Part shown: positions 41,093-51,209 of the stretch, piece after piece
Layout: each line of letters starts with the position of its first letter
Position numbering within the stretch: position 1 is the stretch's first letter
NCBI GenBank assembly: GCA_910588555.1
Contig: CAJUPC010000002.1
Span: 17,265-77,529 of the forward strand
DNA length: 60,265 nucleotides
Source of the DNA: Candidatus Gastranaerophilales bacterium
Lineage (GTDB): Bacteria; Cyanobacteriota; Vampirovibrionia; Gastranaerophilales; Gastranaerophilaceae
Reading direction: 5' to 3'
Translations under genes and position numbers: made by a program
Notes under the pieces: model-generated
What the model saw: only the letters and a program-made list of their open reading frames with translations
Told to the model about the DNA's origin: nothing
The model's database searches: none

Positions 41093-43002
41093 TAAAAAAA
41101 TTTAAAACTCCTGCCCAAATCAAGAGAGATTTAAACAACACAATAAAACCGGCACTTGAATATTTCAAACCTCCGGAAAAGCTTACTGTTGATGAATGGG
41201 CAGATAAACATAGGGTACTGAGTCCAGAATCATCGGCAGAACCTGGACCGTGGAGAACCTCAAGAACACCATACCTAAGAGAGCCGATGCGTGCCTTTAA
41301 TGATCCAAAGGTTAGCAGAATAACCATGGTTGCAGGTTCTCAGATTGGTAAATCAGAGCTTGAATTAAACATAATAGGTTATATTATTGACCAGGCCCCA
41401 GGATCAATTTTATATATTCAGCCAAACCTTGAAGCTGCAAGAAAATTCTCTAGACAACGTATTGCACCAATGTTTAGAGATAGTAAGCGATTAAAAGATA
41501 AAATCCGCAAAACAAAAACAAAAGAAAGTGGTAACACTATTTTGCAAAAAACATTCCCAGGGGGAGTGCTTACAATTTGCGGTTCGGAATCTGCTGCAGC
41601 ATTATGTTCAACTCCAACAAGATATGTAATTGGTGACGAACGTGATAGGTGGGCAACCTCCGCAGGAGATGAAGGCGATCCTTGGGAATTATCTCAAGCA
41701 AGACAAATAACATTTTATAATAGAAAATCGGTTGAAGTTTCAACTCCAACCACAAAGGATGCAAGTAACATTGAATCATCATTCAAAGAGGGAACTCAAG
41801 AAAGATGGTGTCATCAATGTCCTCACTGTGGAGAATATACAAACATTGTATTTGATTATATAAAGTTCGACTATACCAGTAAAATTGTTAAGGGTAAAGA
41901 ATTTTATAATGTTACAATACTTGGTTTTGCCTGTCCTCATTGTGGATGCATAACTTCAGAAGAGGATATGAGAAAGCAACCTGCAAAATGGATTGCAGAA
42001 AATCCGGAAGCATATGAAAATGGGCATCGTTCTTTTTGGTTAAATGCATTTACAAGCCCTTGGACTCCTTGGCAAAGGATTGTAAAAAAATTCCTTGAAG
42101 CACGCAAGGATCCCGAACAATTAAAAGTTGTATTCAATACTTTGTTCGGAGAATTATGGGAGGACCGTGGAGATCTTGCAGATGAAGATGAAATGCTTGA
42201 CAGAAGAGAAGAGTACAATTCGGAATATTTGCCGGATGGTGTTCTCGCTTTGACGTGTGGAGTTGATACTCAAGATAATCGTTTGGAATATGAAATTGTT
42301 GGTCACGGACTCTATGGTGAAACCTGGGGAATTAAAAAAGGCTACATCATGGGTAGACCGGACTCTCCTCAAGTTTGGAAACGATTAGATGATGCAATTG
42401 ATCATATTTATTATTTAAAAAATGGTCGAGGGCTAAAGGTAACAATAACATGCGTAGACTCCGGCGGACATTTTACTCAAGATGTTTATGAACAATGCCG
42501 CTTGAGAATGAATAAACGTGTATTTCCAATAAAGGGTAAAGGTGGAGATGGAATTCCGTTCGTAGGAAAACCAAATAAAGTTTTCATCAAAGGCGACAAA
42601 AGGAAATCAGTTTGGCTTTATTCTATAGGAGTTGATGCCGGAAAATCTATCATTATGGATAACCTTCGTGTACAGGAACCAGGAGCGAAGTATTGCCATT
42701 TCCCAATAAATGAAGGTCTGAATTATGATATGAACTTTTTCAATGGATTGTTATCAGAAAAGATGGAGCTTTCAAAAACGAAATCCGGAAATCGTTGGTG
42801 TTGGGTAAAATTACCCGGACACCGTTCAAATGAAGCTTTAGACTGTCGAAATTATGCACTCGCAGCATTTAGAATATGGGATCCGGATATGGATGCAATT
42901 CAAAAACGATTACTTGAACCGATAACCAAAAAGGTAAAAGCAGTCCATAAACCTAAAAAGAGAGTAACAAAAAGCAAACTTTTAGAAGGTGGTGAATGGT
43001 GA
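41089..43002 (+). CDS. Terminase large subunit (GpA family)
   Basis: 637 aa, TTG start in a TTGA overlap. Conserved N-terminal LTVDEWADKHRVLSPESSAEPGPWRTSRTPYLREPM; ATPase P-loop MVAGSQIGKSE (about 83-93); nuclease domain from CGVDTQDNRLEYEI (near residue 388) with a Zn-type CPHCG pair before it. Lambda-type packaging motor and cos-cleaving nuclease. Confidence 0.97.
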   Translation: MIKKFKTPAQIKRDLNNTIKPALEYFKPPEKLTVDEWADKHRVLSPESSAEPGPWRTSRTPYLREPMRAFNDPKVSRITMVAGSQIGKSELELNIIGYIIDQAPGSILYIQPNLEAARKFSRQRIAPMFRDSKRLKDKIRKTKTKESGNTILQKTFPGGVLTICGSESAAALCSTPTRYVIGDERDRWATSAGDEGDPWELSQARQITFYNRKSVEVSTPTTKDASNIESSFKEGTQERWCHQCPHCGEYTNIVFDYIKFDYTSKIVKGKEFYNVTILGFACPHCGCITSEEDMRKQPAKWIAENPEAYENGHRSFWLNAFTSPWTPWQRIVKKFLEARKDPEQLKVVFNTLFGELWEDRGDLADEDEMLDRREEYNSEYLPDGVLALTCGVDTQDNRLEYEIVGHGLYGETWGIKKGYIMGRPDSPQVWKRLDDAIDHIYYLKNGRGLKVTITCVDSGGHFTQDVYEQCRLRMNKRVFPIKGKGGDGIPFVGKPNKVFIKGDKRKSVWLYSIGVDAGKSIIMDNLRVQEPGAKYCHFPINEGLNYDMNFFNGLLSEKMELSKTKSGNRWCWVKLPGHRSNEALDCRNYALAAFRIWDPDMDAIQKRLLEPITKKVKAVHKPKKRVTKSKLLEGGEW

Positions 43003-43268
43003 TTAATAAAAAAACGATGATTGAAGAAAAAATAAAAACCAAAAAACTAAGATTGGAGGCATACCAACAACGAGAATTAACAATGTTGTCACCTGCTGGT
43101 GTCCAGTCTTATGGAATAGGTTCAAGAAATGTGGCACGATATAACACTGACCTTGGAACGGTACGTGCAGCAATTAAAGAGTTAGAAACAGAAATCGAAG
43201 AACTCGAAAATTCTTTAAATGGCATAAGACCTCGCAAGGCTTTTGGGATTATCCCAAGAGATATTTAA
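42996..43268 (+). CDS. gpW-like head-tail connector protein
   Basis: 90 aa. LEAYQQRELTMLSPAGVQSYGIGSRNVARYNTDLGTVRAAIKELETEIEELE follows the gpW/DUF6148 pattern. Located between terminase and portal as in lambda. Confidence 0.75.
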   Translation: MVINKKTMIEEKIKTKKLRLEAYQQRELTMLSPAGVQSYGIGSRNVARYNTDLGTVRAAIKELETEIEELENSLNGIRPRKAFGIIPRDI

Positions 43269-43277
43269 TCGGAGATT

Positions 43278-44861
43278 ATGATGCAAAATAAAACATTGAT
43301 TAAAATTAAAAATAAGGGATATTCTCAAACCGGTGCAAGCATAACCAAAAGAGCATTAAAGGGTTTTGATGCGCAAAGCGGATCTCCCAATGAAGATATA
43401 AACTACAATAACAGGACCTTACGACAAAGGTCTAGAATATTAATGGCCTCTGGCGGAATTGCATTATCGGCAATTAATACAAATAGAACTAATGTTGTAG
43501 GTATAGGTTTATATCCCAAAAGCAGAATAAATCGTGAATATTTGGGCATGAGCCTTGAAGAAGCTGATGCTTGGCAAAAACATACAGAAATGGAGTTTTC
43601 ATTATGGGCCAACAACAAAAGAGCCTGTGATGCAATTGGGATAAATGACTTTTATTCTATGCAGCAATTAGTTATGACAAGTTGGTTGGCTTCCGGCGAT
43701 TGTTTCGGTTTGGTCAAAAGATATGAACCTACTAAATTAATGCCTTACAGCTTGCGAATTCATGTTATCGAAGCAGATAGGGTTTCAACACCCGGAACAA
43801 GCGGTATGGGTGGAAGAACTGACGGCAAACAAAATGGACATAAAATTTTTGATGGTGTTGAAATATTAGACAATGGTTTAATAGATGCATACCACATTAG
43901 AAATACATATCCAGGAGATCTTAATGCCGGCAAAACGGAATGGGTAAGGATTCCTGCTTATGGAGAAAAATCGGGATTGCCGAATATTCTCCATGTTATG
44001 AATTCAGAAAGACCGGACCAATACCGTGGAGTTCCATATTTAGCACCGGTTGTAGAAGCAATCAATAATATAAGACGATATTCTGAAGCTGAAATAATGG
44101 CTGCAATCATTGAAAGTTTTTATACTGCTTTTATTACAACCGAAAGCGAATCTACCGAAATTCCTATGAATGAAGCAATCCCAGATGATGAATATTCTGT
44201 TTCTGAAGATGAAGATGAATACGAAATGGGGCCAGCTACAACAATCAAATTGAAACCCGGAGAAGGTGTAACATTCGGAGATCCTAAACGACCGACCGGA
44301 GGATTTTCAACATTCGTGAGAGCCGTTTCCACTCATGTGGGTGCAGCCTTAGAATTACCGGCGGACTTATTAGAAAAAGCCTTTAATTCAAGTTATTCAG
44401 CAGCAAGAGCTGCACTACTTGAAGCCTGGAAGGCTTTTAGAATGAGGCGCAGATGGTTTCGGTCTGATTTTTGCGATCCAGTTTATGAAATTTGGATGTA
44501 TGAAGCTGTTGCACGTGGCCGAATTATCGCCCCTGGCTTTTTTGATGATCCGCTAGTTCGTCAAGCATATTTGGGCTGCATATGGATTGGACCATCACAA
44601 GGAATGTTAGATCCAACCAAGGAAATCTCGGCTGAAGTTATGGCTTGCGAATATGGATTAAGTACATACTCAGATTCAGCTACAAGATTGAATGGCTCAG
44701 ATTGGGATGGAAACATCAGCCGTTTATCAGTTGAATTTGAAAAACTTGCTGAAGCAAGGGTAAAAAGTCCAGACGTACAAGAACTTATAAAAGAATCGAT
44801 AAAAGAAGGATTGAAATCGGAGGGAAAAAATGGCTCAAGCAATGATTCAAACACCAAATAA
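43278..44861 (+). CDS. Phage portal protein (lambda gpB family)
   Basis: 527 aa. Lambda portal features: RSRILMASGGIALSAINTNRTNVVGIGL, VIEADRVSTP, HVMNSERPDQYRGVPYLAPVVEAI and SYSAARAALLEAWKAF. Forms the dodecameric vertex for packaging. Overlaps the protease gene by 32 nt. Confidence 0.96.
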   Translation: MMQNKTLIKIKNKGYSQTGASITKRALKGFDAQSGSPNEDINYNNRTLRQRSRILMASGGIALSAINTNRTNVVGIGLYPKSRINREYLGMSLEEADAWQKHTEMEFSLWANNKRACDAIGINDFYSMQQLVMTSWLASGDCFGLVKRYEPTKLMPYSLRIHVIEADRVSTPGTSGMGGRTDGKQNGHKIFDGVEILDNGLIDAYHIRNTYPGDLNAGKTEWVRIPAYGEKSGLPNILHVMNSERPDQYRGVPYLAPVVEAINNIRRYSEAEIMAAIIESFYTAFITTESESTEIPMNEAIPDDEYSVSEDEDEYEMGPATTIKLKPGEGVTFGDPKRPTGGFSTFVRAVSTHVGAALELPADLLEKAFNSSYSAARAALLEAWKAFRMRRRWFRSDFCDPVYEIWMYEAVARGRIIAPGFFDDPLVRQAYLGCIWIGPSQGMLDPTKEISAEVMACEYGLSTYSDSATRLNGSDWDGNISRLSVEFEKLAEARVKSPDVQELIKESIKEGLKSEGKNGSSNDSNTK

Positions 44862-46113
44862 AACTCCAACAAAATTTTGGAATGTGGCCAATTTTGATGG
44901 AATAAATGCAGAAATCACAATGTACGGAGAAATTTGCGATAAACAACCGGTTGATTGGTGGACCGGTGAAGCACTACCAGGAGAATACATTACTCCGGAG
45001 GGTTTCTTAGAAGATCTGCAAACAATAAAAAATGCGCAAAACATTACTATTAAATTAAATTCTTGTGGCGGAGATTTGTATACCGGTCTTGCAATATGCC
45101 ACGCATTAAAGGAATTAAATAAAAATATAATTATTGACGTTGTGGGTGTTGCAGCAAGTGCCGGCAGTATTATTATGTGTGCCGGTAATACTGTAAGAGT
45201 ACATGCAGGCTCAATAATTATGATACATGGAGTCGCTGCAGAATTAAGAGGGTATTGGGGATTGGATGATTTAAAAAAACAAGTCCGTTCTTTTGATACA
45301 AGCGAAAATGCAATTGCAGAAATTTATGCAGGAAAAACAGGAATGGCAGTTGATAAACTCCGTTCAATGATGGCAAAAGAAACTTGGATGACAGGTAGGG
45401 AAGCTTTTGAAAAAGGGTTTGCTGATGAACTCATTGAAGATGAACCTGTGCAAATTAATTTTGTAAACAAAAGTGTTCTTATGTCAAATGGTATCAAATT
45501 GAATTTTGAAGGTCACAGCATACCTAATGACCTTATTCAAAATAGAGGAATTACAAATACAGGAGGAATCAGAACAATGGATCAAACTCAAGAACTATCA
45601 AATTTCTTGGACAAATTGGGATCAGGTATTCAAAATGTATTTTCTAAAATCACAAATTCCGTAAAGACTGAAGGTGATGAAGGAAATGCTGGAGAAGATC
45701 CTAAACAACAGAATTCAGCAAAACCAGGAGTAGAAAAAACAAATCAAGCCGGAGGATCATTACCGGAAAATGAAATCGAAGCAAGAGTTCAGGCTGCAGT
45801 TATTGCAGAAAGAAACCGTTGCCAAGCTATCGATGCCTTACCGGCAAATGTAAGTGCTGAATTAAAAAATTCTGCAAAATACGGCGACAAACCTTGTGAT
45901 GCCGGAACACTTGCAATGTTTGTTTTATCACAAACAGATCCAAAAAATGTTGCAGCATTGAACAATCTAAATGCTGATGCAACCGCTTCATCATCAGCAA
46001 AAGTGAATGGCGCTGAAGCACTCTCTGATAATTTAACAGATGATCAGAAAAAGGTTAACGAAGCAAGACAATTTGCGAAAGAAAGACAAGAAAGAAAGAA
46101 AAATAGAAAGTAG
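44830..46113 (+). CDS. ClpP-like head maturation protease with scaffold domain (lambda gpC type)
   Basis: 427 aa. The protease domain has LNSCGGDLYTGLAICHAL, nucleophile Ser in VGVAASAGSIIM and IMIHGVA carrying the catalytic His. The C-terminal third (from about 250) is acidic and helical and forms a scaffold. An internal start for the scaffold alone is at 45577. SD GGAGGG. Confidence 0.94.
   Translation: MAQAMIQTPNKTPTKFWNVANFDGINAEITMYGEICDKQPVDWWTGEALPGEYITPEGFLEDLQTIKNAQNITIKLNSCGGDLYTGLAICHALKELNKNIIIDVVGVAASAGSIIMCAGNTVRVHAGSIIMIHGVAAELRGYWGLDDLKKQVRSFDTSENAIAEIYAGKTGMAVDKLRSMMAKETWMTGREAFEKGFADELIEDEPVQINFVNKSVLMSNGIKLNFEGHSIPNDLIQNRGITNTGGIRTMDQTQELSNFLDKLGSGIQNVFSKITNSVKTEGDEGNAGEDPKQQNSAKPGVEKTNQAGGSLPENEIEARVQAAVIAERNRCQAIDALPANVSAELKNSAKYGDKPCDAGTLAMFVLSQTDPKNVAALNNLNADATASSSAKVNGAEALSDNLTDDQKKVNEARQFAKERQERKKNRK
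45577..46113 (+). CDS. Nested in-frame capsid scaffold protein (lambda Nu3-like)
   Basis: 178 aa, same frame as the protease. ATG 45577 is preceded by a strong AGGAGG (45561-45566), so the C-terminal scaffold MDQTQELSNFLDKLGSGIQ... is probably also made separately, as Nu3 is within lambda C. Confidence 0.65.
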   Translation: MDQTQELSNFLDKLGSGIQNVFSKITNSVKTEGDEGNAGEDPKQQNSAKPGVEKTNQAGGSLPENEIEARVQAAVIAERNRCQAIDALPANVSAELKNSAKYGDKPCDAGTLAMFVLSQTDPKNVAALNNLNADATASSSAKVNGAEALSDNLTDDQKKVNEARQFAKERQERKKNRK

Positions 46114-46121
46114 GAGGGAAA

Positions 46122-46526
46122 ATGAGCAATCAATTAAATGAAGATATTGCGACAGTGCAATATGATAACTTATTTTATTCTGATGATGTGAAAGCAATCA
46201 CCGGAGGTGTAACTATTGCCAAAGGGCAAGGAACATTAAAAAGAGGAACTATTCTTGCTAAAGCCTCAAGCGGGAAAATGGTAATATTGGGAACTACTAT
46301 TACAACAGGTTCTGGTGAAAATCAAAAAACTGAAACTCCGCCTGCTGATTGTGTATTATGTGATGACATTGTTGTTGCAGATGCTGAAGATGCACCAGCA
46401 ATTGCATATTTATCAGGACACTTCAATATTGATGCACTTAAGGTTAAGGCTAACTATACCATAACAGAAGCAGATAAAGATGTCTTAAGAACTAAAGATA
46501 TTTTAGTTGGTAAGTCATTAGGTTAA
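46122..46526 (+). CDS. Head decoration protein (lambda gpD-like)
   Basis: 134 aa. AITGGVTIAKGQGTLKRGTILAK... then VLCDDIVVADAEDAPAIAYLSGHFNIDAL matches the HDPD/gpD family that stabilises expanded capsids. Between scaffold and major capsid genes as expected. Confidence 0.92.
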   Translation: MSNQLNEDIATVQYDNLFYSDDVKAITGGVTIAKGQGTLKRGTILAKASSGKMVILGTTITTGSGENQKTETPPADCVLCDDIVVADAEDAPAIAYLSGHFNIDALKVKANYTITEADKDVLRTKDILVGKSLG

Positions 46527-46555
46527 CAATAGAAATTTATAGGAGGAATTATAAT

Positions 46556-47614
46556 ATGGCATTTGATTATAACCATGTGCCTTCTTTTATTGCTGCAATA
46601 AAAGAAGAAAAACCATTTTCAACCTTTTTAAAAGATAGATACTTCCCGAATGGTCAGAATTTTACCACAGATGAAGTTCTAGTTGAATACAAAAAAGGAA
46701 ACAAAAAACTTGCACCATTTGTAGCACCAAGAGTTGGTGGGGTAACAATGAAACGTGATGGATATAGTGCAAAAACATTTGCACCGGCATACATCGCACC
46801 AAAAAGAAATCTTACAATTGATGATCTAAAGAAAAAGAGAATGGGTGAAGCTTTATACTCACAAATGACACCTGAAGATAGAGCATCAGAAATTATGCTT
46901 GATGATGAAAACGAATTGGATGAAGGAATTGCAAGAAGAGAAAATTGGATGGCAGCTCAACTTTTAATTAATGCATCAATCGTAATGGAAGAAAAAACTG
47001 ATGATCCGGATGTTACAGTCGAAAAAGAAATATACTTCTATGAAGGTGATTCCAACGACTGGATTTATACTCCATCAAAAATGTGGTCAGATCCGACAGC
47101 TGACATTCTCGGCGATATTGCAGCTATGTGTAAAGTGCAAGCTGCAAACGGAGTAAGATCTACGGAGCTTCTTGTTGATGCAACAGTTGGTGCGGCAATT
47201 CTAAATAATAACAAAATTAAAGAATTGCTAGATAACAGAAATTATAATGTTGGGGCTGTTGATCCTGAGCTTGTAGAATTTGGTGTTGCAAAATTAGCAA
47301 GATTAAATTGCAATGGTTATGTTGTTGATATTTTGGAATATGTTGAAGAATACGAAAATGACAATGGTCAAAGTGTTCCATATTTACCAAAAGGATATGC
47401 AACATTATTGGCTCCTGCTTGTGGAACAACTTCATATGGTGCAGTAAGTCAGATTGAAGAAGATGGCGAATGGCATACATATGCAGAAAACAGAGTTCCT
47501 CTTATATTGACTGATAAAAAAGGTCAATCAAAAGAGTTGAGATTAGCAGCAGCTCCATTGTTAATGCCAAATAGACATCACGCATGGATAACTGCAAAAG
47601 TAATTGCAGCATAA
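46556..47614 (+). CDS. Major capsid protein (lambda gpE family)
   Basis: 352 aa. Capsid-E family features: FLKDRYFPNGQNFTTDEVLVEYKKGNKKLAPFVAPRVGG, then GYSAKTFAPAYIAPKR and the late LADKKGQS-like segment ILTDKKGQSKELRLAAAPLLMPNRHHAW. HK97-fold shell protein. Confidence 0.96.
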   Translation: MAFDYNHVPSFIAAIKEEKPFSTFLKDRYFPNGQNFTTDEVLVEYKKGNKKLAPFVAPRVGGVTMKRDGYSAKTFAPAYIAPKRNLTIDDLKKKRMGEALYSQMTPEDRASEIMLDDENELDEGIARRENWMAAQLLINASIVMEEKTDDPDVTVEKEIYFYEGDSNDWIYTPSKMWSDPTADILGDIAAMCKVQAANGVRSTELLVDATVGAAILNNNKIKELLDNRNYNVGAVDPELVEFGVAKLARLNCNGYVVDILEYVEEYENDNGQSVPYLPKGYATLLAPACGTTSYGAVSQIEEDGEWHTYAENRVPLILTDKKGQSKELRLAAAPLLMPNRHHAWITAKVIAA

Positions 47615-47628
47615 AAAGAGGAGAAAAT

Positions 47629-48087
47629 ATGAAGATACAAATTATTAAAGGTGTATATGGACACACCGAACAAGGAATAGTAGTGCCAAAATCAAAAGAT
47701 AGTGAACCTTTTGAAGTTGATGATAAAAAAGCCAAAGAATTAATATCTGAAGGAATTGCAAAAAAAGCATCTGAATTGAAATCAGAAGCTGATAAGCCAA
47801 TTCGATACAGAGAAAGCCTTGCTCCTGTTAAAAATGTTAAGGAAAAAGGGGAAGAAAGTTCTACAGAACCTCAAAAGGATGAAAATGAAAACCCGGATAC
47901 TCCAGAAAATACTATTGAATATAGTATGGCGAATAAAAAAGAGGAACTTTTAAAAATTGCTGAAGATTTAGGGGTTGATATTCCGGATCCTGATAATACT
48001 ACAAAACAACAAATCATTGACCTATTAGATGAAGCAACGGCAGGTGATGCTCCACAAATTGGTGACAATGATGGGATTGTTGAATAA
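47629..48087 (+). CDS. Head protein FI-like / small structural protein with SAP/HeH-like end
   Basis: 152 aa from ATG 47629. The N-terminus GVYGHTEQGIVVPKSKDSEPFEVDDKKAKELISEGIAKKA is a short beta domain common after capsid genes. The C-terminus KKEELLKIAEDLGVDIPDPDNTTKQQIIDLLDE is HeH/SAP-like. Position fits lambda FI. Confidence 0.6.
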   Translation: MKIQIIKGVYGHTEQGIVVPKSKDSEPFEVDDKKAKELISEGIAKKASELKSEADKPIRYRESLAPVKNVKEKGEESSTEPQKDENENPDTPENTIEYSMANKKEELLKIAEDLGVDIPDPDNTTKQQIIDLLDEATAGDAPQIGDNDGIVE

Positions 48088-48404
48088 TGACATTTCAAGA
48101 AATGCTTGAAAATGACATTAAAAACGTATTCTTAAATGTGGAAGAACTTGGTTCAAAACACCTTATTGAAGGCAAGGAAATTACTTGTATATTCGATGAT
48201 GAAGCATTGAGAGAAAGGCAAGCAGGGGCAGAACTCGGAGTATCCGAAAGCAGCCTCTTAATTTTTGCCAATACAAAAGATTTGCCTTGCCGAAAAGGTG
48301 TTGATGAGCATTTGCTCGTGGATCACAAAGAATATACCATTGATGCATGGGATGAAAATATGGGAATGACACAAATTGCATTGTCTCAGGTTAGAACTGC
48401 ATAA
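48087..48404 (+). CDS. Head-tail joining protein (FII-like)
   Basis: 105 aa. FDDEALRERQAGAELGVSESSLLIFANTKDLPCRKGVDEHLLVDHKEYTIDAWDENMGMTQIAL is a beta-rich head-tail connector pattern. Overlaps the previous stop by 1 nt. Confidence 0.75.
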   Translation: MTFQEMLENDIKNVFLNVEELGSKHLIEGKEITCIFDDEALRERQAGAELGVSESSLLIFANTKDLPCRKGVDEHLLVDHKEYTIDAWDENMGMTQIALSQVRTA

Positions 48405-48413
48405 GGAGGAGGT

Positions 48414-48965
48414 ATGACAACCACACTTGTTAATTTGGAATTAATTGCAGATTGGCTCAAGGAAAATGTTTGCCCCCACTTGCAGTATAAACGACCTAAT
48501 GATGATAACAATGACGGCACTTATAACTACCAACTTGTTAATCCCGATGTGCATATAATGTATATTCCCCCGAAAGATATTCTTCCGGAAAAGAAATATG
48601 CAGCACCTTCAATTCTTGTTCAATATGATAACAATAAAAACTTCCCGAAAGAAAGAAAAGGGCTGATAAATATTAGACTTGGTTTTTCTATTTGGAATCC
48701 GGGGTTGCATACCCAGGATAAATATGAAAGAAATGCTGAAGGTTACAGAGATGTATTGAATTTTGTTCAATATGTTGAAGATGCACTAATTAAAGAAGAA
48801 TTAATCGGCCCAATTAGAATACGTTTAGAAGATGGAATCGAAACAGGACCTATAAAAGAGCAGGGGGTTATTGCTGATTTTTATCCTTATTGGTTTGCAT
48901 ATTTAACCTTTACCGGAGAATTCGGAAAAACCTCTATTCATAAAAAATACGATCATTTGTTATAG
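48414..48965 (+). CDS. Tail terminator-like protein
   Basis: 183 aa. IADWLKENVCPHLQYKRP..., APSILVQYDN, INIRLGFSIWNPG and GYRDVLNFVQYVEDALI fit the tail-terminator/neck-protein group located between head-tail joining and sheath genes in contractile phages. Confidence 0.65.
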   Translation: MTTTLVNLELIADWLKENVCPHLQYKRPNDDNNDGTYNYQLVNPDVHIMYIPPKDILPEKKYAAPSILVQYDNNKNFPKERKGLINIRLGFSIWNPGLHTQDKYERNAEGYRDVLNFVQYVEDALIKEELIGPIRIRLEDGIETGPIKEQGVIADFYPYWFAYLTFTGEFGKTSIHKKYDHLL

Positions 48966-48991
48966 CCTGCAAAACATAAAAGGAGGAAACG

Positions 48992-50692
48992 ATGGCATAC
49001 AAACATGGTATGTATGCATACATCGGCAATTCTGCTGCAAAAAGTGTAACTTCAGCAGGAACAGTTGCGGTGTATGTTGGTATAGCACCAGTAAACCTTG
49101 TAAAAGGTTATAAAGAGAAAAAGGTCATTAATAACCCGACAAAATTATCAAATTACCTACATGCTCAAAAAACAGTGGGTTATTCTGTAGATTGGGATAG
49201 CTTTACGATTTGCGAAGCAATTGGCGCACACTTTGATAATAAACTTGGAAATATTGGCCCAATTTATATCATTAATGTTTTAGATCCGGAAATTCACAGA
49301 AAAAAAGAAATTACAACTAAAACATTGAACTTCGTGAACGGAAGAGCTGAATTTATATCAGATACAGTAATTCTCGACACAATTTCTATCGCTGAAAAAA
49401 CCCAGGATGTTGATTTTTCTGTTGATTATAACTTTACAACAGGAAAAGTTTTAATCAACTCGCTAGGAAGCCAGCCTTTAGCCGGCAATGTTACACTTTC
49501 ATTCTATGAAGTAGATACATCATTAATTGATGAAAATACAATAATCGGAGGTAAAACAGCAGCCGGAGATTATTCAGGAATCGGAGTATTGCCACTTGTT
49601 TATAACAAGATGCAAGGTTTAATTCCGAATTTGTTGTCTTGCTTAAAATACAACGAAAATAAAAAAGTTTATAATGCAATGGTTACAGCAATTCAGAAAA
49701 TTAATGATCAATGGGATGCATTTGCAGTTGCAGATATTCCATTGACCGGAGAAGCTGACACCAATACTGATATTTATAAATATAGTGGTGATGTTACAGG
49801 AACATTCTATACTTCTGAAGAAATTAAAACCGGAATTACTGCATTTGCAAACAGACTCCTTTCTAAACCAATCGGCACGGTATCTGCGGTTAGTACAACT
49901 GCAAATACCGTTACCATTGGAAGTGGAAATTCAGAAACCTTAACTTCATTTGGAACAGTCAAAAAAACTGTTGAAACAACAATTGACACAAATGAAGAAG
50001 CAATGGCTTGGAAAGTCGACAATGCATACGACAGTGAAAGAACAAAAGTATTCTGGCCTCAAGTTTATGATGCCGGAACTGAAAGAATCTTCCATTGTTC
50101 AACACTTGGTATTGTTGAATTTATGCGAGCTGATAATGAACATAAAAACGTGCCTTGCGAAACATGTTCAAACAAGGAAATTCCAGCAACCTCTCAATAC
50201 TTTGGTAAAAATTCAACAAACCAAGGTTTTGATAGGGCGGAAGCAAATAACCTCAATGAAGTAGGTATTTCAACCGCATATTCTGATGGTGGAAAGATGA
50301 AACTCTGGGGTGGTCATACGGCTAAATTCAGATATGGCTCAGATGATGATGTTAGATGTGTCTTTGATACATATATGCGAACATTAATGCACTTGGAAAA
50401 CACGTTCCAAAAACGTCACAGTGCAGAAATCGACAAACCATTCTCTCCTGCAAAGAGAGATTCAATTCTGAATTACGAACAAAATGAATTGGATAATCTT
50501 GTTGCAATCGGATCGCTAGTCGGGGAACCAAAAATCTACTTCTTGGCATCAGAAAATTCAACTGAAGATATGGTTCAGGGTGATTTTAAATTCAACATAC
50601 CAGTTACAACAACACCACAATTCAAATCTGCAACTGCTGAAGTTAACTATACAGATGAAGGATTGTCAGCATTAACGGAAGGAGTGGAATAG
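48992..50692 (+). CDS. Contractile tail sheath protein
   Basis: 566 aa. Start AYKHGMYAYIGNSAAKSVTSAGTVAVYVGIAPVNL; late conserved part with DDDVRCVFDTYMRTLMHLENTFQKRHSAEIDKPFSPAKRDSILNYEQNELDNLVAIGSLVG. Typical tail-sheath family, showing a myovirus-type tail. Confidence 0.95.
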   Translation: MAYKHGMYAYIGNSAAKSVTSAGTVAVYVGIAPVNLVKGYKEKKVINNPTKLSNYLHAQKTVGYSVDWDSFTICEAIGAHFDNKLGNIGPIYIINVLDPEIHRKKEITTKTLNFVNGRAEFISDTVILDTISIAEKTQDVDFSVDYNFTTGKVLINSLGSQPLAGNVTLSFYEVDTSLIDENTIIGGKTAAGDYSGIGVLPLVYNKMQGLIPNLLSCLKYNENKKVYNAMVTAIQKINDQWDAFAVADIPLTGEADTNTDIYKYSGDVTGTFYTSEEIKTGITAFANRLLSKPIGTVSAVSTTANTVTIGSGNSETLTSFGTVKKTVETTIDTNEEAMAWKVDNAYDSERTKVFWPQVYDAGTERIFHCSTLGIVEFMRADNEHKNVPCETCSNKEIPATSQYFGKNSTNQGFDRAEANNLNEVGISTAYSDGGKMKLWGGHTAKFRYGSDDDVRCVFDTYMRTLMHLENTFQKRHSAEIDKPFSPAKRDSILNYEQNELDNLVAIGSLVGEPKIYFLASENSTEDMVQGDFKFNIPVTTTPQFKSATAEVNYTDEGLSALTEGVE

Positions 50693-50693
50693 T

Positions 50694-51194
50694 ATGTCAT
50701 TAGAAAAAATGGGTGCAGTTCTTGCAACAAAAGTATTATGCGACAATATTGTTGTTGCTGAAGATGTGAATTTATCGCTTCCGGATATTACCTTTATAAC
50801 AGCAGAGGTTAACGGTTTAGGGAAAATCAATATTCCTACATGTTTGACTGAAGCTATGCAATCAACGGTAAGTTCTGTCGGTATGGATAAAGGCTTTTTT
50901 AACATGCTAGGGTTAAACTCAAAAACATTTGAGTATAGATTTGTAGCAAATAATCTTGAAACTTCAGGTGATACCGGAGTTAAAGGATACAAAGCCTTTT
51001 TAAGAGGTATTCCTTCAAATATACCGGGTGGAGCTGTTGAACCAGGCTCAAGCTGGAGTGGAGATGTAACATTTGAAGTTACAAGATACCAATTATATGC
51101 TGATGGGGTTGAAAGAATCCTAATCGATAAGCTAAAAGGTGTCTGCAAGATTAATGGAAAAGACTATGCTAAAGAAATTCAATCTTTATTGTAG
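50694..51194 (+). CDS. Tail tube protein (P2 FII family)
   Basis: 166 aa. LPDITFITAEVNGLGKINIPTCLTEAMQSTV..GMDKGFFNMLGLNSKTFEYRFVANNLE..KGYKAFLRGIPSNIPGGAVEPGSSWSGDVTFEVTRYQLYADG is the P2 major tail tube pattern. Directly after the sheath gene. Confidence 0.95.
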   Translation: MSLEKMGAVLATKVLCDNIVVAEDVNLSLPDITFITAEVNGLGKINIPTCLTEAMQSTVSSVGMDKGFFNMLGLNSKTFEYRFVANNLETSGDTGVKGYKAFLRGIPSNIPGGAVEPGSSWSGDVTFEVTRYQLYADGVERILIDKLKGVCKINGKDYAKEIQSLL

Positions 51195-51209
51195 ATAATG
51201 TATGTACTT

